Positions 27,676 to 37,248 of a stretch of 64,000 nt of DNA are shown here, piece after piece. A model generated the notes under the pieces. The model was not told where the DNA came from. It saw only the letters and a list, made by a program, of their open reading frames with translations, and did no database searches. A program made the position numbers and the translations under genes. The stretch comes from Methylaequor sp045563055 (GTDB taxonomy: Bacteria; Pseudomonadota; Alphaproteobacteria; Methylaequorales; Methylaequoraceae), in contig JBJKUR010000015.1 of the NCBI GenBank assembly GCA_045563055.1, forward strand, positions 12,413-76,412, in the 5' to 3' direction. The stretch's first letter is position 1. Every line of letters begins with the position of its first letter.

Positions 27676-28377
27676 ATGAAAAAAATATCAATAAAAGAAC
27701 TTCTTGACGCGGGAATTCACTTTGGACATCGAACTAACAGATGGAACCCCAAAATGTCTGAATTTATATTTGGGCATAGAAATGGAATTCATATAATCGA
27801 CTTACAACAGACCTTTACTTTTTTTAATGCTGCGCTTAAAGTCATAGAAGATGCAGCCAAAGAGGGAAAAAATATTCTATTTGTAGGAACGAAAAGACAG
27901 GCATCTGATATAATTGAAAGATATGCAATTGACTGCAACCAGTATTTTATTAATAAAAGATGGTTAGGAGGTATGCTTACAAATTGGGACACTATACAAA
28001 ACTCTATAAAAAAACTAAAAGAAATGGAGGATATATTGACTAATAGGTCTAACTCTTATACTAAGAAGGAACTCTTAAAATTCGAAAATAGTGTTGAAAA
28101 GTTGAATAAAGCTTTAGGTGGAATCAAAAATATGTCAGGTAAACCAGATATCCTTTTTATAATTGATACTAATAAAGAAATTTTAGCTGTTAAAGAAGCT
28201 AACAAAATTGGAATTCCTATTGTTGCTGTGATTGACTCAAACTCAAACCCTGAAGGAATTGATTACCCAATTCCTGGAAATGATGATGCAATAAGGTCAA
28301 TTGAATATTATTGCAATGCGATTTCTGAAACAGTCAATAATACAAAATCTGATCTGAAAGAATCAACAAAAATTTAG
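27676..28377 (+). CDS. rpsB: 30S ribosomal protein S2
   Basis: A 233-residue small-subunit protein. Signatures: the N-terminal LLDAGIHFGHRTNRWNPKM, GIHIIDLQQT, FVGTKRQASDII, RWLGGMLTNWDTI and, in the second half, PIVAVIDSNSNPEGIDYPIPGND. The ATG has a Shine-Dalgarno CCGGAGA seven bases before it. It heads the conserved rpsB-tsf-pyrH-frr cluster and is preceded by a leader with stable secondary structure. Confidence 0.97.
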   Translation: MKKISIKELLDAGIHFGHRTNRWNPKMSEFIFGHRNGIHIIDLQQTFTFFNAALKVIEDAAKEGKNILFVGTKRQASDIIERYAIDCNQYFINKRWLGGMLTNWDTIQNSIKKLKEMEDILTNRSNSYTKKELLKFENSVEKLNKALGGIKNMSGKPDILFIIDTNKEILAVKEANKIGIPIVAVIDSNSNPEGIDYPIPGNDDAIRSIEYYCNAISETVNNTKSDLKESTKI

Positions 28378-28389
28378 AGTATAATATTT

Positions 28390-29262
28390 ATGGGTTTTAC
28401 GTCTGCTGATATCAAAGAATTAAGAGAAAAATCTGGCGCTGGTATGATGGATTGTAAAAAAGCACTTGATGAGTCAAATGGAGATGTTGAGAAAGCTAAT
28501 GAGTGGCTCAGAAAGAAAGGAATTAATACTGCGCAAAAAAAATCGTCACGATCTGCATCGGAAGGATTGGTTACAGTTAATATCCTTGAAAATAAAGGGG
28601 TTATAATTGAAATTAACTCTGAAACAGACTTTGTTGCAAGAAATGAGAATTTTCAAAAATTTTGTAGAGATGTTTCATCCTCATGCATCAAAAATCAAGT
28701 TGAAAATATTGAGGATATTTTAAGTTCTGAGTATTTAGACTCTAAAGAGACAGTTCAATCACAACTCACTGATATCATTGCTAAGATTGGAGAAAATATA
28801 GTCATTAAAAAGTTGAAATTCATCAATAGCAAAGAAAATAAACTTCAAAAATATATTCACAACTCCATTAATGATTTTTCTGGTAAAATTGGTGTTTTAT
28901 TAAATTACAGCTGTAAATCTGAAAATGAAAATGTAAATGAATTATCCAAAAATCTTTGCATGCATATTGCTGCGTCTGACCCAAAATCTTTAGATATACA
29001 ATCTTTAGACAAAACTTTGATAGATAAAGAAAAGTCGATTTATAAAGAACAATTAAAGTCCTCCGATAAACCTGACAATATTGTGGAAAAAATTGTAGAT
29101 GGTAAAATAAAAAAATATTATGATGAAGTTTGTCTTCTTGAACAGTTCTTTGTTATGGATAATAAATTAAAAATTAAGGATTTAATTTCTGATTTTAATT
29201 CAAATCAAAGTGAAAACTTTCAAATATCTAATTATTATATTTTTAAACTTGGTCAAGAGTAG
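28390..29262 (+). CDS. tsf: Translation elongation factor Ts
   Basis: A 290-residue guanine-nucleotide exchange factor for EF-Tu. The N-terminal UBA-like domain shows IKELREKSGAGMMDCKKAL followed by GDVEKANEWLRKKG, and the core begins with the highly conserved SETDFVARNENF, whose TDFVARN contacts EF-Tu. The C-terminal half (HIAASDPKSLD and SDKPDNIVEKIVDGKI) is also typical. It follows rpsB after 12 bases in the classical operon order. Confidence 0.96.
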   Translation: MGFTSADIKELREKSGAGMMDCKKALDESNGDVEKANEWLRKKGINTAQKKSSRSASEGLVTVNILENKGVIIEINSETDFVARNENFQKFCRDVSSSCIKNQVENIEDILSSEYLDSKETVQSQLTDIIAKIGENIVIKKLKFINSKENKLQKYIHNSINDFSGKIGVLLNYSCKSENENVNELSKNLCMHIAASDPKSLDIQSLDKTLIDKEKSIYKEQLKSSDKPDNIVEKIVDGKIKKYYDEVCLLEQFFVMDNKLKIKDLISDFNSNQSENFQISNYYIFKLGQE

Positions 29263-29270
29263 TTTTTAGT

Positions 29271-29984
29271 TTGTCCAAATTTAGTTATAAACACATCATG
29301 TTGAAGTTATCTGGTGAGGCTTTAATGGGGAGTAAAGATTTTGGCATAGATTTAAAAACTATAAATTCAATAACAGATCAGATAGTTTACGTTATTAAAA
29401 AAGGCATAAAAATTTCTATAGTTGTTGGCGGGGGAAATATATTTAGAGGAATCTCTGCCTCATCTGCTGGGATGGATCGCTCATCAGCTGACTATACAGG
29501 GATGATGGCAACTGTGATCAACTCGTTAATTCTCCAAAATTCCATGGAAAGAAAAGGTATAGATACAAGAGTTCAGTCTGCTATAAAAATAGAAAATGTT
29601 TGTGAATCGTATATTATGCGTAAAGCAATCAGACATATAGAAAAAAATAGAATTGTAATTTTTGCTGCAGGAACAGGAAATCCATATTTTACTACTGATA
29701 CAGCTGCAGCTCTCAGGGCATCTGAAATGAAATGTGATATTTTATTTAAGGCTACGAAAGTTGATGGAATATATGATTCTGATCCAAAAAAAAATAAAAA
29801 AGCAAAAAAATTATATAACCTAGGTTATGATTATGTTATAAATAATAATTTACGAATAATGGATACAGCTTCAATTTCACTCGCAAAAGAAAATAAGATT
29901 CCAGTTTTAGTCTTTTCTATATTAGAAAATGATGCACTTAAAAATATTGTAGATGGAGGGGGTAACTACACCCTTATTCAATAA
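29271..29984 (+). CDS. pyrH: Uridylate kinase
   Basis: A 237-residue hexameric UMP kinase of the amino-acid kinase fold, making UDP from UMP. Seen are MLKLSGEALMGSKDFGID, VVGGGNIFRG, DYTGMMATVINSL, FAAGTGNPYFTTDTAAALRA and ATKVDGIYDSDPKKN. The start is TTG 29271 eight bases after tsf. Its stop overlaps the frr ATG by one base. Confidence 0.97.
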   Translation: MSKFSYKHIMLKLSGEALMGSKDFGIDLKTINSITDQIVYVIKKGIKISIVVGGGNIFRGISASSAGMDRSSADYTGMMATVINSLILQNSMERKGIDTRVQSAIKIENVCESYIMRKAIRHIEKNRIVIFAAGTGNPYFTTDTAAALRASEMKCDILFKATKVDGIYDSDPKKNKKAKKLYNLGYDYVINNNLRIMDTASISLAKENKIPVLVFSILENDALKNIVDGGGNYTLIQ

Positions 29985-30538
29985 TGACCATTGATTTCAA
30001 TAATTATGAAGAAAAAATGCTTAAGGCAACAGAGATTCTCAAAAGAGAATTCATGGGGCTTAGAACTGGTCGAGCTTCACCATCACTTCTTGAGCCAGTT
30101 CAAGTTGAAGCATATGGAAGCAAAGTTCCTATTAATCAAGTTGGAAATATCAGTGTTCCAGAGTCAAGATTGGTTACAGTTCAGGTCTGGGATGAAACTT
30201 TAATTCAATCTGTAGAAAAAGGGATTAGAAATTCTGATTTAGGTCTTAATCCAATGATTGAAGGTAACGTTATTAGAATACCAATCCCTGAACTGTCTCA
30301 AGAAAGAAGAGTTGAGATCGTTAAAATTGCATCTAAATATTGTGAAGATGCTAAAGTATCAATAAGAAATATTAGAAGAGATGCAATGGATAAGTTAAAA
30401 GAAGAAGAAAAAAATAAACAAATATCAAAAGATGATCTTTTTCAGTTTTCAGAGAAAATGCAGAAAATAACAGATAGGTTTATTGAAACAATTGATACTT
30501 TATTCCAAGACAAGGAAAAGGATATATTAAAAGTTTAA
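29984..30538 (+). CDS. frr: Ribosome recycling factor
   Basis: A 184-residue factor that, with EF-G, splits post-termination ribosomes. It has the normal full length with the conserved L-R-T-G-R-A segment MGLRTGRASPSLLEPVQVEA, the core PESRLVTVQVWD, GLNPMIEGNVIRIPIPELS, and the C-terminal helix starting ISIRN-like VSIRNIRRDAMDKLK. It overlaps pyrH and uppS by one base each. Confidence 0.97.
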   Translation: MTIDFNNYEEKMLKATEILKREFMGLRTGRASPSLLEPVQVEAYGSKVPINQVGNISVPESRLVTVQVWDETLIQSVEKGIRNSDLGLNPMIEGNVIRIPIPELSQERRVEIVKIASKYCEDAKVSIRNIRRDAMDKLKEEEKNKQISKDDLFQFSEKMQKITDRFIETIDTLFQDKEKDILKV

Positions 30539-31239
30539 TGTCATCTAGAATTGACTTTATTAAACAATTACCAAGGCATGTTGCTTTCATTATGGATGGT
30601 AATAGACGTTGGGCGAAGAAAAAAAAACTAAAAATTATTGATGGGCATAAAAAAGGATCAGAAATTGTAAAATCTATCGTTAAAAAATCTTTGGAGCTTA
30701 AAATTAAATATCTCACTTTTTTTAGCTTTTCTACAGAAAATTGGAATCGAAGCAACAGAGAAATTTTAAATCTTCAATCTTTATTAAAATTTTATCTAGA
30801 TTCAGAGGAAGAAACTTTTAAAAAAGAGAAAATAAAATTTTCATTTATCGGTAATATCGATAAATTTGATAATAACATTAAGGAAAAACTCAATAACCTT
30901 CAAGAAAGTACACAATCCTATAGGAATTTAAACTTTACATTAGCTTTAAGTTACGGTTCTAGGTCCGAGATAGTTAATGCAATAAAAAAAATAAATAAAA
31001 ATAAAAAAAAGATTACTGAACTTAGTATTTCACAAAACCTAATGACAAATAATTATCCAGACCCAGATTTAGTCATCAGAACATCAGGAGAAATGAGATT
31101 GTCAAACTTTTTACTATGGCAAGTCGCTTATTCTGAATTATATTTTACAAAGACTTTATGGCCTGAATTTACATCATATAAATACATGTTAGCTTTAAAA
31201 AATTATGTAAATAGGAAGAGAAGGTTTGGCGGTGATTGA
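30538..31239 (+). CDS. uppS: Undecaprenyl diphosphate synthase (cis-prenyltransferase)
   Basis: A 233-residue cytoplasmic enzyme that elongates farnesyl diphosphate to the C55 carrier lipid used in cell-wall and LPS synthesis. Motifs: HVAFIMDGNRRWAKKK with the catalytic aspartate, GHKKGSEIV, FFSFSTENWNRS, and the C-terminal VIRTSGEMRLSNFLLWQVAY followed by SELYF. It overlaps frr by one base and cdsA by 14, in the standard isoprenoid/phospholipid cluster. Confidence 0.96.
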   Translation: MSSRIDFIKQLPRHVAFIMDGNRRWAKKKKLKIIDGHKKGSEIVKSIVKKSLELKIKYLTFFSFSTENWNRSNREILNLQSLLKFYLDSEEETFKKEKIKFSFIGNIDKFDNNIKEKLNNLQESTQSYRNLNFTLALSYGSRSEIVNAIKKINKNKKKITELSISQNLMTNNYPDPDLVIRTSGEMRLSNFLLWQVAYSELYFTKTLWPEFTSYKYMLALKNYVNRKRRFGGD

Positions 31240-32068
31240 AAATAGAAATTTTACTTTAAGAATAATTTCATCTTTCTTCTTAATTTTATTCTTTCTTTTC
31301 TTAACATATTCTAGAGAAATTTACTTTCTAATTTTTTCGCAAATTATTTTATTTCTTTTAAATTGGGAATCATTACGAATGTTGGAGTTTAAAGCTTCAG
31401 GTTGCAATAATTCAAAAAATAATAATTTTTTGTTAACCAGATGTAAACTGTCTAAGTATGACGTTGTTTTAATCTTATTAATAAATACCTACGTTCTTTT
31501 ATATTCACTATCTTTTCAATATTTACAAATTCTATTATTTTTAATTATTCTATTTTATATTTATAAAATTAAAATTATTAATATTCCGAAATCATTAGTT
31601 CTATCCTATGTATGTTTTTCATTAATTTGCTTCATTGACTTGAGACAGAGTTTAGATTTTATCAATATTTTTATTTTTATTGTTTTTTTTACATTTCTGG
31701 TTGACGTATCTGCTTATTTAGTAGGAAGTACACTTAAAGGAAAAAAGTTAGCACCACAAATTAGTCCAAATAAAACATTATCAGGTTTTTTTGGAGGAAT
31801 TCTAATACCTGTATTTTTTTGTATTTTAGTATACGGGAAGCAAAATTATTTTTTTGATATTATTTGTTTTTCGATTGCAATGGCAGTTGTTTCACAAATT
31901 GGTGATTTGATAGAATCAATTTTTAAAAGATATTGTAATGTGAAAGATAGCAGCAATCTAATCCCTGGTCATGGAGGAATTTTAGATAGAATGGATAGCT
32001 TGTTATTACTTATCATATTTGTTTCATTAATGAAGTTATTAGATTATAATTTTTTTTTTATAGTATAA
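31226..32068 (+). CDS. cdsA: Phosphatidate cytidylyltransferase
   Basis: A 280-residue inner-membrane enzyme that makes CDP-diacylglycerol, the branch point of phospholipid synthesis. There are about eight hydrophobic helices. The C-terminal signature is clear: SPNKTLSGFFGGILIPV, then DLIESIFKRYCNVKDSSN and PGHGGILDRMDSLL. The N-terminal half is divergent. The start is TTG 31226 (AGGAAGAGAAGG upstream); GTG 31232 is an alternative. Confidence 0.94.
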   Translation: MAVIENRNFTLRIISSFFLILFFLFLTYSREIYFLIFSQIILFLLNWESLRMLEFKASGCNNSKNNNFLLTRCKLSKYDVVLILLINTYVLLYSLSFQYLQILLFLIILFYIYKIKIINIPKSLVLSYVCFSLICFIDLRQSLDFINIFIFIVFFTFLVDVSAYLVGSTLKGKKLAPQISPNKTLSGFFGGILIPVFFCILVYGKQNYFFDIICFSIAMAVVSQIGDLIESIFKRYCNVKDSSNLIPGHGGILDRMDSLLLLIIFVSLMKLLDYNFFFIV

Positions 32069-32075
32069 TTAGAAT

Positions 32076-33242
32076 ATGAAAAAAAAAATAACCATTTTCG
32101 GATCTACTGGCTCAATTGGGCAATCAACGCTTGATATTATTAAAAACCACAATGATAAGTATGAGGTTGTTGGTTTATCCGCAGATAAGAACTATGAAGT
32201 AATGTTAGAACAAGTAAATGAATTTAAACCTAAGATCATTTCTTTGAGTGACTCTGATGCATATAAACGGTTCGTCGATCAAAATACATTAAAAGATTTA
32301 AAAGTTATAAATGGCAAAGAATCCTATGATGAGATTCTTAATTTTAAAACTGATTTGGTAGTTGCAGCAATTTCAGGTGCTGCAGGTCTAATGCCCGTTG
32401 TGTCTGCCCTTAATTGTGGTATTTCTGTTGCTCTTGCAAATAAAGAGAGCCTTGTTTGTTCTGGTTCTCTTGTGACTTCAATCGCAAAATCAAATAATGT
32501 ACAAATCCTTCCTGTAGACTCTGAACATAATGCAATTTATCAAGTTCTTGATTCAAATAATTTTTCAAAAATATCAAGATTAATTTTAACTGCATCAGGA
32601 GGTCCATTTTTAAATAAAAAAATTGAAGATTTAGAATCCATCACCCCTGATGAAGCAATTAAACACCCTAATTGGTCTATGGGTAAAAAAATATCTGTCG
32701 ATTCTGCTACAATGATGAATAAAGGTTTAGAGTTGATTGAGGCTTGCTATTTATTTGGAATTTCTGAAAAATTAATCGATGTTGTTGTTCATCCAGAGTC
32801 TGTTGTACATTCATGTGTTGAATACGTAGACGGTTCAATGCTAGCTCAAATGGGTACTCCTGATATGAGAACCCCAATATCATTTACTTTAGCTTACCCA
32901 GAGAGAATTAAGACAAATGTTGAGAGATTAGATTTAAATAAAATTCAGAAACTTACTTTTTTTAAACCAGATTTGAATAAATTTCCATGCCTTGATTTAG
33001 CCTATCATTCCTTAAAAATTGGTAAAAGTGCACCAACTGTTCTTAATGCTTCGAACGAAATAGCAGTAGATTCATTTCTTAATAAAAAAATAAAATTTCT
33101 CTCAATATCAAAAGTTGTAGAAAAAACTTTAAATAAGTCTTCATTTTCAAATATCAATAGTATAAAAGATGTAATTGAGATTGACAAAGAAACAAGAACA
33201 TTGACTCAAGAAATCATTAATAGCGGAAAATTTAATTGTTAG
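32076..33242 (+). CDS. dxr: 1-deoxy-D-xylulose 5-phosphate reductoisomerase
   Basis: The 388-residue second enzyme of the MEP isoprenoid pathway, NADPH-dependent, making MEP from DXP. Seen are the NADPH loop TIFGSTGSIGQSTLDII, ANKESLVCSG, the metal-binding VDSEHNAIYQ, ASGGPF, HPNWSMGKKISVDSATMMNK and HPESVVHSCVEYVDGS. The MEP enzymes IspD and IspF are encoded about 25 kb further on as a fusion, and UppS just upstream consumes the product. Confidence 0.97.
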   Translation: MKKKITIFGSTGSIGQSTLDIIKNHNDKYEVVGLSADKNYEVMLEQVNEFKPKIISLSDSDAYKRFVDQNTLKDLKVINGKESYDEILNFKTDLVVAAISGAAGLMPVVSALNCGISVALANKESLVCSGSLVTSIAKSNNVQILPVDSEHNAIYQVLDSNNFSKISRLILTASGGPFLNKKIEDLESITPDEAIKHPNWSMGKKISVDSATMMNKGLELIEACYLFGISEKLIDVVVHPESVVHSCVEYVDGSMLAQMGTPDMRTPISFTLAYPERIKTNVERLDLNKIQKLTFFKPDLNKFPCLDLAYHSLKIGKSAPTVLNASNEIAVDSFLNKKIKFLSISKVVEKTLNKSSFSNINSIKDVIEIDKETRTLTQEIINSGKFNC

Positions 33243-33246
33243 TGTT

Positions 33247-34296
33247 ATGATAGATATAATTTTTAATAATATATTTCCATTTTTAATTATTCTAACGATT
33301 TTGGTATTTGTCCATGAACTCGGGCATTATTTAGTAGCTATTTATAATGGAGTCAAAGTTGAAACTTTTTCAATTGGTTTTGGTAAAGAGTTATTTGGTT
33401 TTACTGATAAATCCGGTACTCGATGGAAATTTTCACTAATCCCACTTGGTGGATATGTTAAAATGCATGGGGATTTAGATGAATCAAGTTCAAAGGTAGA
33501 TGATTCAGATAAAATAAATAAAGAAAAATCATTTCACAATAAAACAATTAGCCAAAGATCAATGATTCTTTTTGCAGGTCCAGCAGCTAATTTTATATTC
33601 TCATTTGTTTTACTAGTTTTTATGAATGTTTTCTATGGAATTTCAAAAGACAAACCTATTATTAGTGAAGTAGTAGAGAGAACATCCGCTTATGATGTTG
33701 GTTTGCAAAGTGGCGATATAATTATCGAAATAGATGATAATAAAATTAAGAGATTCTCAGAACTAAAGCAATACATTGAGGTTAAGGATAATCAATCGGT
33801 TAAAATTTTATACAGTAGAGACGGAAAGGTACAATCAATTAATGTTGATGTTATTGATAAAAAAATAGGAGTAAAAGGTGAAATTACATTTGAAAAACTC
33901 AATTTTTTTAATTCATGTATACATTCCGTTTCACAACTTTTTGAATTTACAAAAATGACAATAGTAGGAATATACGAAATAATAACTGGCACTCGGAATA
34001 CTGATGAGTTAGGTGGTCCAATTAGAATTGCTGAATTATCTGGAGATTTTTGGAGTAAGGGATTGCAAAGTACATTGTGGTTTATGATGGTCATATCTTT
34101 AAATCTAGGATTAATAAACTTATTCCCTATTCCAATGCTTGATGGCGGGCATCTAGTGCTAAATTTCTTTGAATTTGTCAATAGAGGACCACTAAAGAAA
34201 GAGTTCTTGGAAATTGCACATACGTTTGGATTTGTATTGTTAATATCATTAATGGTATTTGCAACCTATAATGATATTGCAAGATTTTTTGAGTAG
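33247..34296 (+). CDS. rseP: RIP metalloprotease RseP
   Basis: A 349-residue site-2-protease of the inner membrane, which cleaves anti-sigma factors and signal-peptide remnants within the membrane. It has the zinc motif HELGH in the first helix (residues about 23-27), SIGFGKELFG, IPLGGYVKMHGD, one PDZ domain (about residues 115-200), and the third zinc ligand in FPIPMLDGGHLVL. It is shorter than E. coli RseP, consistent with one PDZ domain. bamA starts at the next base after its stop. Confidence 0.95.
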   Translation: MIDIIFNNIFPFLIILTILVFVHELGHYLVAIYNGVKVETFSIGFGKELFGFTDKSGTRWKFSLIPLGGYVKMHGDLDESSSKVDDSDKINKEKSFHNKTISQRSMILFAGPAANFIFSFVLLVFMNVFYGISKDKPIISEVVERTSAYDVGLQSGDIIIEIDDNKIKRFSELKQYIEVKDNQSVKILYSRDGKVQSINVDVIDKKIGVKGEITFEKLNFFNSCIHSVSQLFEFTKMTIVGIYEIITGTRNTDELGGPIRIAELSGDFWSKGLQSTLWFMMVISLNLGLINLFPIPMLDGGHLVLNFFEFVNRGPLKKEFLEIAHTFGFVLLISLMVFATYNDIARFFE

Positions 34297-36651
34297 GTGG
34301 ATGTGTCTCTTTTAAAAACAATTGTAATTTTTAATTTTTTAATCTTTTCTGGAGATGTACTCCTGTCTCAAGAACAATCACCTGCAAGTCCATCATCAAG
34401 CTACAACAACGAATATCACAATAACCAAGGTGATCAAATTAAGGAAGAGAAAGCAGTTAATATCATAAAACAGACTCAAGTAATAGTTCAAGGCAATAAT
34501 AGACTTGATTCATCTGTAATTATAAGAGACTCCTTATTAGATTTAAGTAAAACAAAACCTAAAGATTTAAGTATAGCAATTAAGAATCTATACAAAACAG
34601 GGTATTACGAGGATGTAAATATTTTTAAAAAAGATAGTATCATTTATATAATAATCAAAGAGAATCCAATAATTGACCAAATTTCTATTGAAGGAAATGG
34701 TGAAATATCTGATGAAATTATTCTTTCAGAGTTAGAATCAAAGACCAGAAGTGTTTATTCTACAGATATAATTAAAGATGATGTAAAGAAAATTCAAACT
34801 ATTTATAAACGATCAGGTTTTTTCTCCACTTTTGTAGAACCTAAATATATTAGATTGGATCAGAATAGAGTGAATTTAGTTTTCGAGGTCAACGAGGGTA
34901 AAGAGGCAACAATTAAGAAAATTAATTTTTTAAATAATAATGTTTTTTCAGATTCAACTCTTCGTGATGTAGTATCATCAAATGAATTTAGATGGTACGA
35001 ATTTTGGGGCACAAATGACAGATTTGATAGAGATAGAATTAATTATGACAAAGATCTTCTGAAAGAATATTATTACAAAAATGGATACATTGATTTCAGA
35101 GTAATATCAGCAAATTCAAGCTTAGTTAAAAACAAGAAAGATTTTATTGTCAATTTTAATTTATCAGAGGGTAAAAGATATCAAATTAGCAACGTTAAAG
35201 TAAATTCATCAATAAGAAAGCTATCTGAACAAAAGCTCAAAGGATTGTTAGAAATTGAGTCAGGTGATTGGTACAATACTGATGATATCGATAAATCAAT
35301 TAAAAATATTAACGAGCGAACCTCTGAATTAGGTTATGCATTTGTTGAAGTTATTCCTAGGATCAGAAAAGTAAAAGGAAATTATGTTGACATAATTTTT
35401 GAAATTGAACAAGGTGAAAAAATTTATGTAGATAGAATAAATATTAAAGGTAACATTAAAACTGAGGATAAAGTTATCAGAAGAGAAGTTGAATTGGTTG
35501 AGGGAGACCCATTTAACTCTTTAAAACTCAGACAGAGTGAAAAGAATATCAAGTCATCAGGACTTTTTGAAAATGTGGAAGTAAAAATAGATGAAGTCAC
35601 AGGCACTAATAAATCTAAGATAGATGTTGAAGTGACGGAAAGATCCACAGGAGAGTTTTCTGTAGGTGCCGGTTTTTCGTCACTTGATGGGGCATTAGGA
35701 AATATTGGGATTAAAGAGTCAAATGTTTTTGGTCAGGCTAAAGAATTATCTTTGCAACTTGGGTTATCAACCAGACGATCATCCGTTGATTTAAGTTATA
35801 CTGATCCATATTTTTTAGACTCTGACATAGCAGCAGGTATTGATATTTTCGATGTCAGAAGAAATAATAAGACTTATAGCGGCTATAAACATAATATTAT
35901 AGGTTTTAAATTAAGGAGTGGGTATGAAATTATTGATGATCTAAGGCATATTTCAAGTTACACCCTAAAAAGAGATAAAATACATGATATAGACAACCAA
36001 ACATCAATTTTTATAAAAGAGCAAGAAGGTAAAAGAACAAATTCAATCATCGGTCAAGCGATCCAATATGATAAGTTAAATGATAGACTAAATCCAACTG
36101 ATGGTTATAGAATAAGATTAGATTTAGACTACTATGGTCTGATAGGTGACTCAGAACATTTTTCCAGTGAGTTCAAGCTTGCTAACTTTTATAGAATAAC
36201 TGATTCTGGGGGAGTTTATTTAGGGTCATTTCTTGAAGCTGGATATATTGCTTCAATCAAAGATATCAAAATTAACGATAGATTTTTTCTTAATGGAGAT
36301 AGGATGAGAGGTTTCAAAAATTTAGGAGTAGGCCCAAGAGATACATCAACAGGGGATGCATTGGGTGGAGAGATATATTATGTAGCTAGGAATGAATTAA
36401 ATTTCCCACTAGGCTTACCTGATGAACTTGGAGTTACTGGATTAGCGTTTGCTGATGTTGGGACAATATATAATACTGGTTCTTCAGGCTCTTTAGTTAA
36501 GGATGAGTCAAGTTTAAGAGCTACAGCTGGAATAGGTGTCTCTTGGATTTCTCCTTTCGGTCCCGTAAAATTTTTCCTATCAAAACCCTTCTTAAAAGAA
36601 AATTATGATAAAAAGGAGATTTTTAGATTTAGTTTTGGTACAACATATTAA
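34297..36651 (+). CDS. bamA: Outer-membrane protein assembly factor BamA
   Basis: A 784-residue Omp85 protein, the core of the machine that inserts beta-barrels in the outer membrane. After an N-terminal signal (hydrophobic segment then LLSQEQ), five POTRA domains fill roughly residues 55-420, seen as repeated QISIEGN-, RINIKGN- and GLFENVEV-type motifs. The 16-strand barrel follows and includes the conserved DRMRGF (lid-lock R-G-F motif). The protein ends in an aromatic residue, as outer-membrane beta signals do. The start is GTG 34297 (GTG 34303 possible). Confidence 0.95.
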   Translation: MDVSLLKTIVIFNFLIFSGDVLLSQEQSPASPSSSYNNEYHNNQGDQIKEEKAVNIIKQTQVIVQGNNRLDSSVIIRDSLLDLSKTKPKDLSIAIKNLYKTGYYEDVNIFKKDSIIYIIIKENPIIDQISIEGNGEISDEIILSELESKTRSVYSTDIIKDDVKKIQTIYKRSGFFSTFVEPKYIRLDQNRVNLVFEVNEGKEATIKKINFLNNNVFSDSTLRDVVSSNEFRWYEFWGTNDRFDRDRINYDKDLLKEYYYKNGYIDFRVISANSSLVKNKKDFIVNFNLSEGKRYQISNVKVNSSIRKLSEQKLKGLLEIESGDWYNTDDIDKSIKNINERTSELGYAFVEVIPRIRKVKGNYVDIIFEIEQGEKIYVDRINIKGNIKTEDKVIRREVELVEGDPFNSLKLRQSEKNIKSSGLFENVEVKIDEVTGTNKSKIDVEVTERSTGEFSVGAGFSSLDGALGNIGIKESNVFGQAKELSLQLGLSTRRSSVDLSYTDPYFLDSDIAAGIDIFDVRRNNKTYSGYKHNIIGFKLRSGYEIIDDLRHISSYTLKRDKIHDIDNQTSIFIKEQEGKRTNSIIGQAIQYDKLNDRLNPTDGYRIRLDLDYYGLIGDSEHFSSEFKLANFYRITDSGGVYLGSFLEAGYIASIKDIKINDRFFLNGDRMRGFKNLGVGPRDTSTGDALGGEIYYVARNELNFPLGLPDELGVTGLAFADVGTIYNTGSSGSLVKDESSLRATAGIGVSWISPFGPVKFFLSKPFLKENYDKKEIFRFSFGTTY

Positions 36652-36667
36652 AAATAAAAGGAGTTTT

Positions 36668-37228
36668 ATGAAAAATTTATTATTTATTTGTCTTTTCTGC
36701 TTTTTTGCAATTAATCTATCAGCTCAAGAGAGTAAGGATTCAAAAACAAAGTCATTACCCATTGGCTCATCAAATATTGGTGTGGTTGATATGAAAAAAA
36801 TCCTTGCTCAATCAAAAGCATATCAGAGTCTTGTTGATCAATTCGAGGATGTAAGAAGGAAACACAGAAATAAATTTACTAAACAAGAAGATATTATAAG
36901 AGATGAGGAGAGTGAAATTCTAAAGCAAAAAAACATTCTTTCCAAAGAAGCTTATGCAGATAAAGTTAAGGTGCTTGGAAAAAAAATCAACGAATTAAAA
37001 TCTAAGCAAGCAAAAGATGCAAAGGAATTTGAAGTCTCATTTGAAAAGTCTACAAATAAGATTCAAGGTGCTTTAGTTGATGTTTTATCAATTTTAGCTA
37101 ATAGTAAAAAATTAAATCTTGTTTTAGCAAAAAGCCAGGTAATCCTTGTAGGCAAAGATATAGATTTAACAGATGATGCTATCGCAGAGTTAAATAAAGT
37201 CCTACCGGCTATAAAACTTGATAAATAA
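36668..37228 (+). CDS. skp: OmpH/Skp-family periplasmic chaperone
   Basis: A 186-residue secreted protein. The start is ATG 36668, preceded by a good AAAGGAG, which gives a signal peptide ending near INLSAQE. The mature protein begins with the Skp/OmpH motif IGVVDMKKILAQSKAY, then a long lysine-rich coiled coil and a C-terminal strand region LNLVLAKSQVILV. Skp trimers carry unfolded outer-membrane proteins to BamA, which is encoded directly upstream. Confidence 0.93.
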   Translation: MKNLLFICLFCFFAINLSAQESKDSKTKSLPIGSSNIGVVDMKKILAQSKAYQSLVDQFEDVRRKHRNKFTKQEDIIRDEESEILKQKNILSKEAYADKVKVLGKKINELKSKQAKDAKEFEVSFEKSTNKIQGALVDVLSILANSKKLNLVLAKSQVILVGKDIDLTDDAIAELNKVLPAIKLDK

Positions 37229-37248
37229 ATCTTAATGAAAGTAAATAA

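Noticed and set aside
33792..34181. A 129-codon minus-strand open frame inside rseP
   Set aside because: Antisense shadow of a conserved gene with no family resemblance.
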